Source: Sporosarcina sp. | GTDB lineage: Bacteria; Bacillota; Bacilli; Bacillales_A; Planococcaceae | Reading direction: 5' to 3' | Assembly (NCBI GenBank): GCA_029263945.1 | Contig: JARIDM010000266.1 | Location: forward strand, 1-28,928 | Length of the DNA: 28,928 nucleotides | In this document: positions 15,826-23,267 of the stretch, piece after piece | Position numbering within the stretch: the first letter of the stretch is position 1 | Layout of the letters: every line of letters starts with the position of its first letter | Notes under the pieces: generated by a model | What the model was told of the DNA's origin: nothing | The model's database searches: none | What the model saw: the letters and a program-made list of their open reading frames with translations, nothing else | Made by a program: the position numbers and the translations under genes

Positions 15826-15899
15826 ATCATACTGCGCGGGGATCTCGTAGTCGTTTGATTGTCATGACAAAAAAGGGGGTGTACATGACATTCTTGTCA
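15826..15899 (-). promoter_or_regulatory. bceAB-like promoter region with BceR-type operator
   Basis: A perfect dyad TGACA-N4-TGTCA (15886-15899 on the plus strand, TGACATTCTTGTCA), within a wider TGTGACA context on the minus strand, matches the BceR-type operator layout (TGTGAC-N4-GTCACA). A second perfect 12-bp palindrome, TTGTCATGACAA, is at 15859-15870. Downstream on the minus strand TATGAT (15826-15831) is a good -10 without a good -35, as expected for a BceR-activated promoter. Confidence 0.65.
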
Positions 15900-16000
15900 C
15901 ATTGGCGAAAGGAGGACTGTGAATTTCATAGGGAGTAGGTCACGTTTCGCTGATAACATATGAAAATGTCCTGATCCCCCACACAATAGTGCCGATACAC

Positions 16001-17023
16001 TTATTTCAGCGGTCGATTAAACTCATTTTCCACTGAAAATGTCATAATCATCGTTGTTCCATGCCCGATTTCTGATTGCGCGGCCAATTCGATGCCTATT
16101 TTACTTGCCACGGTCTCTGCTAGATACAAACCTAGTCCAGTCGCCGCGTTATGAATTCTGCCCGTTCCACCTGTAAAACCTTTGTCAAAAATTCGTGGCA
16201 ACTCATGCGGTTGAATCCCTGGACCTTCATCTGTAACCCTTAAAACCACATGGCCTGTAGGGGTACGATCCATTGAAATCGTGATTGTTCCGCCTACTGG
16301 GCTGTACTTCACCGCATTCGTTAAAAATTGTCGAATGATAAACCGACACCATTTTACATCTGCCACAATCTCTAGATCACTTCCTTCAACTTCGACTGCG
16401 ATATTTTTTTCTAAACACCATGAAGAAAGCGCACGCACTTCGGTGGAAACAAGCAGAGGTAAAGCTGTTTTTTCTAATACATAATCGGATTCAAGTGACG
16501 GCAAACGTGAAATGGATAACTGTTGATCGATGAGCAAATGCAGACGAAGCCATTCCAAATCAAGTTTCCGAATGGCAGGATGACTACGATGCTCGTCCAT
16601 GACCAACTTCATCGCAGTCAATGGGGTTTTTACTTCATGCACCCAAGCCGCCATATAATCAGCTTCGCGCATGTCTAACTTTTGGAGTTCTGTCATTTCT
16701 GCTGTAAAACGACTAGATGTCTGTAACAGTAGTTCTTTTATGGCTTGGTCTCGCAAAAAGTTAGCCTCTGGTAAAGTGGCTTGCCAATCGTCACTTTCAG
16801 CATCCACTAAGACAATCAGCTCTTTTGTAAACCGCATCTCTGCATAATAACGCCAACAGACAAACCCGCCGAAAAATACCAACAATAAAACATTAAAATA
16901 AAGGACCGCAGGAAGCGCTACTTTTATACCATCATCGAGCCAGACAATCAAATCTACAATTGCGATTGACCCCAGATAGAACAGCATCCAACTTTTCATA
17001 TCTCTCAAATAAACCCAAAACAT
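16001..17023 (-). CDS. Intramembrane-sensing histidine kinase (BceS-like)
   Basis: Sensor kinase of a Bce module. It has 340 residues, with two N-terminal membrane helices (about 12-30 and 36-58) and almost no extracellular loop, so it relies on the transporter to detect the peptide. The phospho-acceptor is H129 in AAWVHEVKTPL. ATP-binding boxes follow: N box FLTNAVKYS, G1 DEGPGI, F box RIFDKGFTG and G2 GLGLYL. The ATG at 17023 is 9 nt after AGGAG, and the gap to the regulator gene is only 12 bp, so the two genes are one operon. Confidence 0.92.
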   Translation of the reverse strand: MFWVYLRDMKSWMLFYLGSIAIVDLIVWLDDGIKVALPAVLYFNVLLLVFFGGFVCWRYYAEMRFTKELIVLVDAESDDWQATLPEANFLRDQAIKELLLQTSSRFTAEMTELQKLDMREADYMAAWVHEVKTPLTAMKLVMDEHRSHPAIRKLDLEWLRLHLLIDQQLSISRLPSLESDYVLEKTALPLLVSTEVRALSSWCLEKNIAVEVEGSDLEIVADVKWCRFIIRQFLTNAVKYSPVGGTITISMDRTPTGHVVLRVTDEGPGIQPHELPRIFDKGFTGGTGRIHNAATGLGLYLAETVASKIGIELAAQSEIGHGTTMIMTFSVENEFNRPLK

Positions 17024-17035
17024 CTGTTTTCACTC

Positions 17036-17713
17036 CTAAAGGGTAATCGCCATATAGCCCAGTCCTTTTTTGGTCACGATGGCTTCGCCCAAGCCTATTT
17101 CCGCCAACTTTTGACGAAGTCTGGTCACATTTACCGTCAATGTATTGTCATTCACAAATCGCTCATCGTCCCATAACTTCCGAATTAAATGATCACGTGA
17201 CACGATTTCATCATTTGATTCAGCTAAAACTGTTAATATATAAAACTCATTTTTAGTGAGTTCAACCTCGTGGCCATCCCGACGAATAACCCCTCTTTTC
17301 ATATCTAGGATACCGCCATTCCATTCAAGTACATCTGATTTTTCTTCCCCGTATGCATAGGTTCGTCTAAGAAGTGCTTGTATTTTCGCTAGAAGTACAT
17401 CCATATCAAACGGTTTTTGAATAAAGTCATCTGCGCCCATATTCATCGCCATGACCATATCCATTGGATGATCACGTGAAGACAGGAATAGAATAGGCAC
17501 TTTAGAAATCGCACGTATTTCACGACACCAATGAAAGCCGTCATAGGCAGGGAGCTGTATATCTAAGATAACAAGATGAGGTTCGACTTCTGTAAAAGAG
17601 CGCATCACTTCATGAAAATCAGTTGGTCCTGTCACGTGAAATGACCATTGCCCAAGTCTCTTCGATAATAATTCAAAAATAGCGGGATCATCTTCTACGA
17701 TAAAAACTTTCAT
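17036..17713 (-). CDS. OmpR-family response regulator (BceR-like)
   Basis: DNA-binding response regulator paired with the BceS-like kinase. It has 225 residues from the chosen ATG. The receiver domain has acidic residues DD at 8-9, phospho-acceptor D51 (VILDIQLP) and the conserved Lys in FIQKPF near 101. A winged-helix domain follows, with the RLWDDERF-like and DNTLTVNVTRLRQKL segments typical of BceR. A TTG at 17731 and a GTG at 17719 are in frame, but neither has a clear Shine-Dalgarno; the ATG at 17713 fits the family N-terminus. It likely activates the bceAB-like promoter through the dyad at 15886-15899. Confidence 0.92.
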   Translation of the reverse strand: MKVFIVEDDPAIFELLSKRLGQWSFHVTGPTDFHEVMRSFTEVEPHLVILDIQLPAYDGFHWCREIRAISKVPILFLSSRDHPMDMVMAMNMGADDFIQKPFDMDVLLAKIQALLRRTYAYGEEKSDVLEWNGGILDMKRGVIRRDGHEVELTKNEFYILTVLAESNDEIVSRDHLIRKLWDDERFVNDNTLTVNVTRLRQKLAEIGLGEAIVTKKGLGYMAITL

Positions 17714-18013
17714 ATCCACTGTAAACCACAACCTTTTTTATGAAATTAATTGAACGTCAACAGATGGTTAATTACCTATCATCGACACTCTTAAATTATC
17801 GCACATAACACCACTTGTTCATATGCTATTACGTACAGTACTATTTTCTTTAAATGCTTGAAAAATTTTCTTTTACGTCCACATTAGACGAATAATTCCG
17901 AATACGAGACGTGAAATACACTGTAATATATGCTATACTGAAAAAGTCGCTTGTTTGTCACAATTGCAATGTGACTTTTAGCGAATTGCTTTTTAAAAAT
18001 ATAGGAGGTACTC
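17714..18013. other. Divergent 300-bp region between the Bce regulator and the opu-type operon
   Basis: No coding sequence is supported here. The right half holds the opu-type promoter and its palindrome. The left half must contain the promoter for the response regulator on the minus strand. A TGC-GATAAT extended -10 near 17797 is a weak candidate, without a convincing -35. Confidence 0.5.
17911..17975 (+). promoter_or_regulatory. Promoter of the osmoprotectant-type ABC operon with downstream palindrome
   Basis: GTGAAA (17911-17916), a 17-bp spacer ending in TGC, and TATACT (17934-17939) form a good extended -10 promoter with start near 17946. From about +12 lies GTCACAATTGCAATGTGAC (17957-17975), with 6-bp outer arms and a TTGCAA centre. 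A larger imperfect pairing (AAGTCGCT with AGCGAATT) brackets it. Its position after the start fits a road-block operator, as described for the MarR-like GbsR of B. subtilis, or a leader hairpin. Confidence 0.6.
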
Positions 18014-19150
18014 ATGTTAAAGTTTGAAAATGTATCAAAAGTGTACGACGGTGGATTTCGCGCAGTTGATTCTGTTAATTTCGAAATCCAAGAAGGTGAA
18101 TTACTTGTACTCATCGGCCCAAGTGGTTCAGGAAAATCAACAACGATGAAAATGATCAACCGCATTATTCCACACACAAGTGGCACAATCTCCATTAATG
18201 GCAAAGACGTTAAATCTTATAATGCTGCGGAACTTCGCAGAAGCATCGGCTATGTCATTCAGCAAATCGGACTTTTCCCCCATTATACAATTGAAAAGAA
18301 TATTGCAATTGTACCCCAACTTAAAGGTTGGAAAGAAGAAACGATCAAAGCACGCGTTGAAGAACTTTTAGTGCTCGTTGGCTTGGACCCAAAAATCCAT
18401 GCAACTCGCTATCCAAAAGAGCTTTCAGGTGGGCAACAACAACGAGTTGGCATCGCAAGGGCACTTGCCTCAGATCCAGATATTATTTTAATGGATGAGC
18501 CTTTTAGTGCATTAGATCCAATTACCCGCGAACAATTACAAGCAGAGTTAATTACTTTACACAAAAAGTTAAAAAAGACCATTGTTTTTGTAACGCATGA
18601 TATGGATGAAGCACTTAAGATGGGTGACCGAATCGCCATCATGAAAGATGGGGGTTTGCTACAACTCGATACCCCTGAAAAATTACTACACGAACCTGCG
18701 CATGGTTTTGTGGAAGAGTTTATTGGCAAGCACCGGATTATCCAAAACCCGGAACTCATGCCTGTAATTGATATTATGTCAGAATCTATCGTGACATCGC
18801 TTCCGCATCGTTCACCTGAAAGGGCGATTGCACTCATTCGTCAGCGCAAAATTACACACCTCGTCATTGCAGATGATGACAAACGATTACTCGGAATCGT
18901 CAATGCGTATGACCTTGTCAAAAAGTTAGATAAGATTGAAACGATCGATGAAATTACAGAGCCAGTAGACCATTACTTACTAGACACTGCAACCGCAAAA
19001 GACGCCATCATTATGATTGACGAGGCGCCACTAGGCATGATCCCTATCGTAGATGCAGACCACAAAATCATTGGACTCGTCACACGTGGTTCCCTACTCT
19101 CCGCCATGTCTAGTCAGTGGACGGAAAAGGAGGAATCGCCACATGAATGA
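18014..19150 (+). CDS. Quaternary-amine/osmoprotectant-type ABC transporter ATPase with CBS pair (OpuCA-like)
   Basis: Energises uptake of a compatible solute such as glycine betaine, choline or carnitine. It has 378 residues. Walker A GPSGSGKS is at 35-42, the Q-loop in YVIQQIGLFPH, the signature LSGGQQQR near 139, Walker B DIILMDEP and the H-loop FVTHDMDEA. Two CBS repeats fill about 255-370 (MSESIVTSLPHRSPERAI and TEPVDHYLLDTATAKDAI), the module that senses ionic strength or nucleotides in OpuA/OpuC. The ATG at 18014 has GGAGG 5-6 nt upstream. It overlaps the permease gene by 8 bp. Confidence 0.92.
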   Translation: MLKFENVSKVYDGGFRAVDSVNFEIQEGELLVLIGPSGSGKSTTMKMINRIIPHTSGTISINGKDVKSYNAAELRRSIGYVIQQIGLFPHYTIEKNIAIVPQLKGWKEETIKARVEELLVLVGLDPKIHATRYPKELSGGQQQRVGIARALASDPDIILMDEPFSALDPITREQLQAELITLHKKLKKTIVFVTHDMDEALKMGDRIAIMKDGGLLQLDTPEKLLHEPAHGFVEEFIGKHRIIQNPELMPVIDIMSESIVTSLPHRSPERAIALIRQRKITHLVIADDDKRLLGIVNAYDLVKKLDKIETIDEITEPVDHYLLDTATAKDAIIMIDEAPLGMIPIVDADHKIIGLVTRGSLLSAMSSQWTEKEESPHE

Positions 19151-19796
19151 TTTGAACATTTGGCAACAACTTGTCCAGCAAACACAATTACGTTGGGGTG
19201 AAGTCCTCAGCGCAACATCTGTTCATATACAACTCGTTTTCTTTTCAATGATTATCGCAACAACTCTCGCCGTTACACTCGGAATTGTTGTGACTCGTGT
19301 ACCAAAATTAAAAACAATCGTACTTGGTGGAACAGGGATTTTACAAACTGTACCGAGTTTAGCCCTATTAGGTTTTATGATTCCAATCTTTGGCATTGGC
19401 GTAAAGACAGCCATCGCGGCACTGTTTTTATATTCATTATTGCCAATCATGCGCAATACGTATACAGGCATCAAAGACGTAGATGCTGCAACAATTGAAG
19501 CTGCCAGAGGGATGGGCATGACCAGCATGCAAATTCTATTTAAAGTCGAACTTCCCCTTGCGATTCCAGTAATTATGGCTGGGATTCGTACGGCTGCTGT
19601 TATTAACGTTGGAAACGCGACACTCGCTGCATTTATCGGTGCTGGTGGACTTGGAGATTTCATCTTCCTTGGCATCACACGTGGGATTGACGGTTTAATT
19701 TTACTAGGTGCGATTCCTGCTGCACTTCTTGCGCTTATCCTTGAAACGTTCTTTACTGCAGTTGAACGTTGGACAACGCCGGAAGGATTGAAATAA
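19143..19796 (+). CDS. Osmoprotectant-type ABC transporter permease (OpuCB/OpuCD-like)
   Basis: An inner-membrane permease of 217 residues with about six hydrophobic segments and the EAA loop IEAARGMGMTSMQILFKVELPLAIPVIMAGIRTA at about 117-150 that docks the ATPase. The ATG at 19143 follows AAGGAGG by about 9 nt; the longer reading from 19053 lies inside the ATPase gene and is not credible. OpuB and OpuC systems normally encode two permeases around the binding protein. Here there is only one, so it presumably acts as a homodimer. Confidence 0.92.
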   Translation: MNDLNIWQQLVQQTQLRWGEVLSATSVHIQLVFFSMIIATTLAVTLGIVVTRVPKLKTIVLGGTGILQTVPSLALLGFMIPIFGIGVKTAIAALFLYSLLPIMRNTYTGIKDVDAATIEAARGMGMTSMQILFKVELPLAIPVIMAGIRTAAVINVGNATLAAFIGAGGLGDFIFLGITRGIDGLILLGAIPAALLALILETFFTAVERWTTPEGLK

Positions 19797-19798
19797 AT

Positions 19799-20689
19799 AT
19801 GAAAAACAAATTTTTACTGGGACTCGTAACCATTTTGTTGGCGAGCCTTTTATCTGGCTGTATCTTTATTGAAAAAGAATCACTACGACTCGGCTCTAGA
19901 AACAATACCGAAAGTATCATCTTATCTCATGTAATGGGACAGCTTATCGAAGATCAAACCGACATTGAAGTGATTTACAAAGAAAACCTCGGGGGTTCTT
20001 CCGTCGTTTGGAATGCCATGACAAACGGTCATATCGATGTCATTCCCGACTACACGGGAACCATTGTTGTGACCTATTATCACGAAGAACCAGGTACTGC
20101 CGATGAAACACTTGAGATGACAAAAAAACTCGTTGCTGAGGATGGTATTGTCGCGTTTAACACATTCGGCTTTAACAATACCTATACGTTGGCATTTGAC
20201 GAAGCTAAAGCAGAGGAACTTGGCGTCGTAACATTTAGTGATTTCGCTGAGCACGCTGAAGATTTCATCCTCGGTTCGGTCTTTGAATTCATCGACAGAC
20301 CTGATGGACTCCCTGGTTTTGAAAAGGAATATGACATCCAATTCAAAGATGTCAAAGGGATGGACCACGGGATGATGTACCGTTCGATAAGCGCAGATGA
20401 AGTGGATGTCATTAACTCTTATACAACAGATGGACAGCTGCAAGTTTATGATTTACGTGTATTAGAAGATGATAAATCTTACTTCCCGCCTTATCACGCA
20501 CTGCCACTCGTTCGAGCTGAAATACTTGAGGAATATCCTGAAATTGAAGATGTGCTCAAACAACTTGAGGGTATGATTGATGAAGAAGCTATGCAGATTA
20601 TGAATGGTAAAGTCGACAATGACGGCATGATGGTCGAAATCGTTGCTCGAGAGTTTTTAGAAGAAATTGGGTTAATCGATAAAGAATAA
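19799..20689 (+). CDS. Osmoprotectant-type ABC transporter substrate-binding lipoprotein (OpuCC-like)
   Basis: An extracellular ligand-binding lipoprotein of 296 residues. A signal peptide with lipobox LLSGC places the lipidated Cys at residue 21. The OpuAC/OpuCC type II fold is shown by GGSSVVWNAMTNGHIDV, DYTGT, FGFNNTYTLAF and INSYTTDGQ. Tyrosines at positions likely to form an aromatic cage for a trimethylammonium group are present (DYTGT, NNTY, NSYTT, FPPY), but the family also includes binders of other ligands, so specificity is open. The ATG at 19799 lies 11 nt after GGAAGGA; upstream in-frame starts lie inside the permease gene. It is the last gene of the operon, with a terminator 9 bp on. 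Confidence 0.92.
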   Translation: MKNKFLLGLVTILLASLLSGCIFIEKESLRLGSRNNTESIILSHVMGQLIEDQTDIEVIYKENLGGSSVVWNAMTNGHIDVIPDYTGTIVVTYYHEEPGTADETLEMTKKLVAEDGIVAFNTFGFNNTYTLAFDEAKAEELGVVTFSDFAEHAEDFILGSVFEFIDRPDGLPGFEKEYDIQFKDVKGMDHGMMYRSISADEVDVINSYTTDGQLQVYDLRVLEDDKSYFPPYHALPLVRAEILEEYPEIEDVLKQLEGMIDEEAMQIMNGKVDNDGMMVEIVAREFLEEIGLIDKE

Positions 20690-20697
20690 TGGATGAT

Positions 20698-20733
20698 ACG
20701 CATCTTCTCTCTTATGAGGAGATGCGTTTTTTT
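20698..20733 (+). terminator. Terminator of the osmoprotectant-type ABC operon
   Basis: The stem ACGCATCTTCTC (20698-20709) pairs with GAGGAGATGCGT (20716-20727), one mismatch, followed by T6 or more. It lies 9 bp past the binding-protein stop. Confidence 0.92.
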
Positions 20734-20767
20734 CGTCAACACGGGTAAGCCCGAATGACATTCTGTT

Positions 20768-20867
20768 TAATTGGGCGATTTTTATGTTAATTAGGCGTAT
20801 TTTATAATAATTGGGCGATTTCTACAATAATTGGGCGAATTCCATAGTAATTGGGCGTATTCAACAA
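20768..20867 (+). repeat. Five-copy 20-bp tandem repeat (TAATTGGGCG core)
   Basis: Five units start at 20768, 20788, 20808, 20828 and 20848, all exactly 20 bp. Each begins TAATTGGGCG (the second has TAATTAGGCG), followed by a variable A/T-rich half with a frequent ATT. The conserved half is thus strongly kept while the rest drifts, which argues for a bound core. The array ends 18 bp before the -35 of the next gene's promoter. No other copy was noticed in the window. Confidence 0.9.
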
Positions 20868-20885
20868 AACCATAGGATATGATCA

Positions 20886-20914
20886 TTGTTAGCATCGCCC
20901 GCAACGAGTATAAT
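20886..20914 (+). promoter_or_regulatory. Sigma-A-type promoter of the first M20 hydrolase gene
   Basis: TTGTTA (20886-20891), a 17-bp spacer and a perfect TATAAT (20909-20914) lie about 25 bp before the ATG at 20939. The tandem repeat array ends immediately upstream. Confidence 0.8.
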
Positions 20915-20938
20915 CACGCTATCGGAGGGATTTACATC

Positions 20939-22111
20939 ATGATTAAACAAGTACTTACTAAAATTTCGAGTTATACAGATGAAATGATTGAAGATCGTCG
21001 TTTTCTTCATATGCATCCTGAATTGTCACACCAAGAAGTCGAAACACCTGCATTCATCGCGGAGCGCTTAGCCTCTCTAGGAATCGAAGTCCGACGAAAT
21101 GTCGGGGGACGAGGGGTTGTCGGAATTATTCGTGGAGGGAAGCCAGGAAAAACAGTCGCATTCCGCGCTGATTTCGATGCGCTGCCGATTGAGGACAAAA
21201 AGGATGTTGTCTATAAATCTACCATTCCCGGAATCATGCATGCATGTGGACATGACGGACATACAGCCGCACTCTTAGGATTTGCGAAAGCGATGAATGA
21301 TGTCAAAGAAGACTTAACGGGAAACGTCGTCCTGATCCATCAGTTTGGAGAAGAATTATCTCCAGGGGGTGCACGGGCCATGATTGAAGACGGCTGTCTA
21401 GACGAGGTCGATCTAGTCTTTGGTGCTCATTTACAATCACAGATGCCTGCTGGGAAAGTTTACGTGCGTGATGGCTTTCTGCAAGCCTCCGAAGATGCCC
21501 TTAAAATTACGGTGACAGGTTTTGGTACACATGGTGCCGAACCGCATAAGGGAGTCGATCCGATACTTGCGGCCAGTCACATTATGATTGCCCTCCAGTC
21601 GGTTGTGAGTCGAAATGCAGACCCATTAAAAGAACTTGTTGTCTCTATCGGAAGTTTTCACGCAGGACATGCAGACAATGTCATTCCAAATGAAGCGGTT
21701 ATGGAAGGAACCATTCGTGTTTTCGATCCAGAACTTAGAAAACTTGCCACAAAACGCGTGCGAGAAATTGCAGAGTCTGTTGGACAAGCGCTAGGTTGTG
21801 AAGTAAACGTTGAAATTGCAACAGGCTATGATTCTGTGAATAACGATCCTGCTGCGATGAATCTCGTACGTAGTGGTATCGAGCGAATGCTCGGCGAAAA
21901 TATCGTGACAGAAACCGATCCGATTATGCCTTCAGAAGACTTCTCGTATTATTTGCACCACAAGCCAGGTGCATTCATTTTCGTGGGTGCCCAAATGAAT
22001 GATGAACAATTCGTTTATCCGCATCACCACGAAAGATTCGATTTCCACGAACCCGCAATGGAACTGACTGCAAAAGTTTTTGCGGCTACATTTTTCGAAG
22101 CACAAAAGTAA
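20939..22111 (+). CDS. M20-family metallo-amidohydrolase/peptidase (hippurate hydrolase-like)
   Basis: A zinc-dependent hydrolase that cleaves amide bonds of N-acyl amino acids or small peptides. It has 390 residues. Metal-site features: HACGHDGH at 101-108, EE at 138-139 (HQFGEELSPGG), GAHLQS near 162, and the late SEDFSYYLHHKPG. The dimerisation domain (about 185-295) has GFGTHGAEPHKGVDPI. The ATG at 20939 follows GGAGG by about 10 nt; the earlier ATG at 20879 overlaps the promoter and is rejected. It faces a second M20 gene across a shared terminator. Natural substrate is unknown; the carriers nearby suggest a conjugated amino acid. Confidence 0.92.
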   Translation: MIKQVLTKISSYTDEMIEDRRFLHMHPELSHQEVETPAFIAERLASLGIEVRRNVGGRGVVGIIRGGKPGKTVAFRADFDALPIEDKKDVVYKSTIPGIMHACGHDGHTAALLGFAKAMNDVKEDLTGNVVLIHQFGEELSPGGARAMIEDGCLDEVDLVFGAHLQSQMPAGKVYVRDGFLQASEDALKITVTGFGTHGAEPHKGVDPILAASHIMIALQSVVSRNADPLKELVVSIGSFHAGHADNVIPNEAVMEGTIRVFDPELRKLATKRVREIAESVGQALGCEVNVEIATGYDSVNNDPAAMNLVRSGIERMLGENIVTETDPIMPSEDFSYYLHHKPGAFIFVGAQMNDEQFVYPHHHERFDFHEPAMELTAKVFAATFFEAQK

Positions 22112-22114
22112 TTC

Positions 22115-22161
22115 AAAAAAACCTTTCGCCCACAGTTCATTGTGTAGGCGAAAGGCTTTTT
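22115..22161. terminator. Shared terminator between the two convergent M20 genes
   Basis: CCTTTCGCC (22122-22130) pairs with GGCGAAAGG (22147-22155), and CACA pairs with TGTG inside. An A7 tract on the left and a T5 tract on the right allow termination of both convergent transcripts. Confidence 0.88.
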
Positions 22162-23267
22162 CATTTACAAGAAGCAACCGCTTTTTTCAAAGTGGCAGCG
22201 AGTACACGTGCACCAATATCTAGCGCTTGTCTATTGAAAGTCATCTTCGGATGGTGAAGACCAGGTTGAAGGTCCGCGCCAATCCCAATCATCGTCGCTT
22301 TCAACTCAGGTTTATGAATGGTATAAAAATGAAAATCATCGCTACCCGATGTGGTTACTGCAGGTGCATAACTTTCTTCACCGACCGCTTCTAAAATGCC
22401 AAGTTTAGCAATGTTGGCTGCTTCTTCAGACACTTCAGCAGCTGGTGTATAATCATTCCACTTTGTCTCAATCGTTACACCATGTAGCTTACCAAGCAAC
22501 TCGATTCCTTCCTTAATTTTTACCATCAAATCATCCAATACCGCATTCGTTTGTGCGCGAACATCAAGTGAAAACGTCGCTGAACCTGGAATAATATTCA
22601 CACTTTCCCCACCCGCTTGCATTTTCGTTACCTTTACAGAATATGCTTCATAAGGAGAATAGTAGATCGTCTTCACAAACTGATGAATCGCCACTAACGG
22701 ATCAATCGCATTCTTCCCCTGGTGTGGACGTGCACCGTGCGCATCGACACCCCTAATCTCTCCTTCAAGAAAAACAGCTGCGCCGTGATGAATGGCGGGA
22801 ATCACTTTTCCATAAGGAATTTCTTCTATCGGCCGAAGGTGGACTCCGTATAACTGGGTTACCCCGTCAACTGCCCCTCGCTCCACCATTTTAACCGCGC
22901 CATTCCCTTGTTCTTCCGCTGGTTGAAAGATAAACCGTATGCGGCCATCCAGTGGCTCATCTTGTAAATAAGCCAGTGCACCGAGCACCATCGCAATATT
23001 TGCGTCATGTCCACACGAATGATTTGCCTGTAGTTTCCCATCAACTTCTTGCCATAGCGCATCGATGTCAGCACGAACGGCGATCACGTTCTCCCCATTT
23101 CCAATTTCTGCAACGACACCCGTGACATCTTCAAAAGTATGATGTGCGACCCCGAGCGACGTCAATATTTCGACAAGCTTCTCAGTTGTTTTAAACTCTT
23201 TTAAACTAACTTCAGGATGTGCATGGAAATGTTCAAACCATGTATTGACCTTCTTTTCAACGAGCAA
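22161..23267 (-). CDS. M20-family amidohydrolase, second copy
   Basis: A metallo-amidohydrolase of 368 residues, only distantly like the convergent M20 neighbour. The metal site includes NHSCGHDAN (C85, H87), QPAEEQ (E118-E119), GVHLRP near 140 and GSDDFHFY near the C-terminus. The dimerisation domain has GVDAHGARPHQGKNAIDP. The start is a TTG at 23267, placed 8 nt after GGAG and immediately after the carrier's stop codon, so it is co-transcribed and probably coupled with that carrier. Context suggests it hydrolyses the compound imported by the upstream YfcC-like protein. Substrate class: N-acyl or aminoacyl amino acid, by family. Confidence 0.9.
   Translation of the reverse strand: MLVEKKVNTWFEHFHAHPEVSLKEFKTTEKLVEILTSLGVAHHTFEDVTGVVAEIGNGENVIAVRADIDALWQEVDGKLQANHSCGHDANIAMVLGALAYLQDEPLDGRIRFIFQPAEEQGNGAVKMVERGAVDGVTQLYGVHLRPIEEIPYGKVIPAIHHGAAVFLEGEIRGVDAHGARPHQGKNAIDPLVAIHQFVKTIYYSPYEAYSVKVTKMQAGGESVNIIPGSATFSLDVRAQTNAVLDDLMVKIKEGIELLGKLHGVTIETKWNDYTPAAEVSEEAANIAKLGILEAVGEESYAPAVTTSGSDDFHFYTIHKPELKATMIGIGADLQPGLHHPKMTFNRQALDIGARVLAATLKKAVASCK

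Noticed and set aside
15907..15962. Small plus-strand ORF after AAAGGAGG between the Bce kinase and ATPase genes
   Set aside because: It has about 14 codons from a GTG, with the Shine-Dalgarno only 3 nt away, and no plus-strand promoter was seen; chance is likely.
19053..19142. 30-residue N-terminal extension of the permease
   Set aside because: It lies inside the ATPase reading frame, and the strong AAGGAGG plus ATG at 19143 defines the real start.
19223..19678. 151-codon minus-strand ORF inside the permease gene
   Set aside because: It is a low-complexity antisense shadow of a well-supported permease frame.
20768..20867. Tandem repeat read as a CRISPR array
   Set aside because: Units are contiguous with a 20-bp period; there are no unique spacers of 30 bp or more, no near-identical repeats of 25-36 bp, and no cas genes nearby.
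20879..20938. Longer start for the first M20 hydrolase
   Set aside because: It would include the TTGTTA/TATAAT promoter and the Shine-Dalgarno in coding sequence; ATG 20939 fits better.
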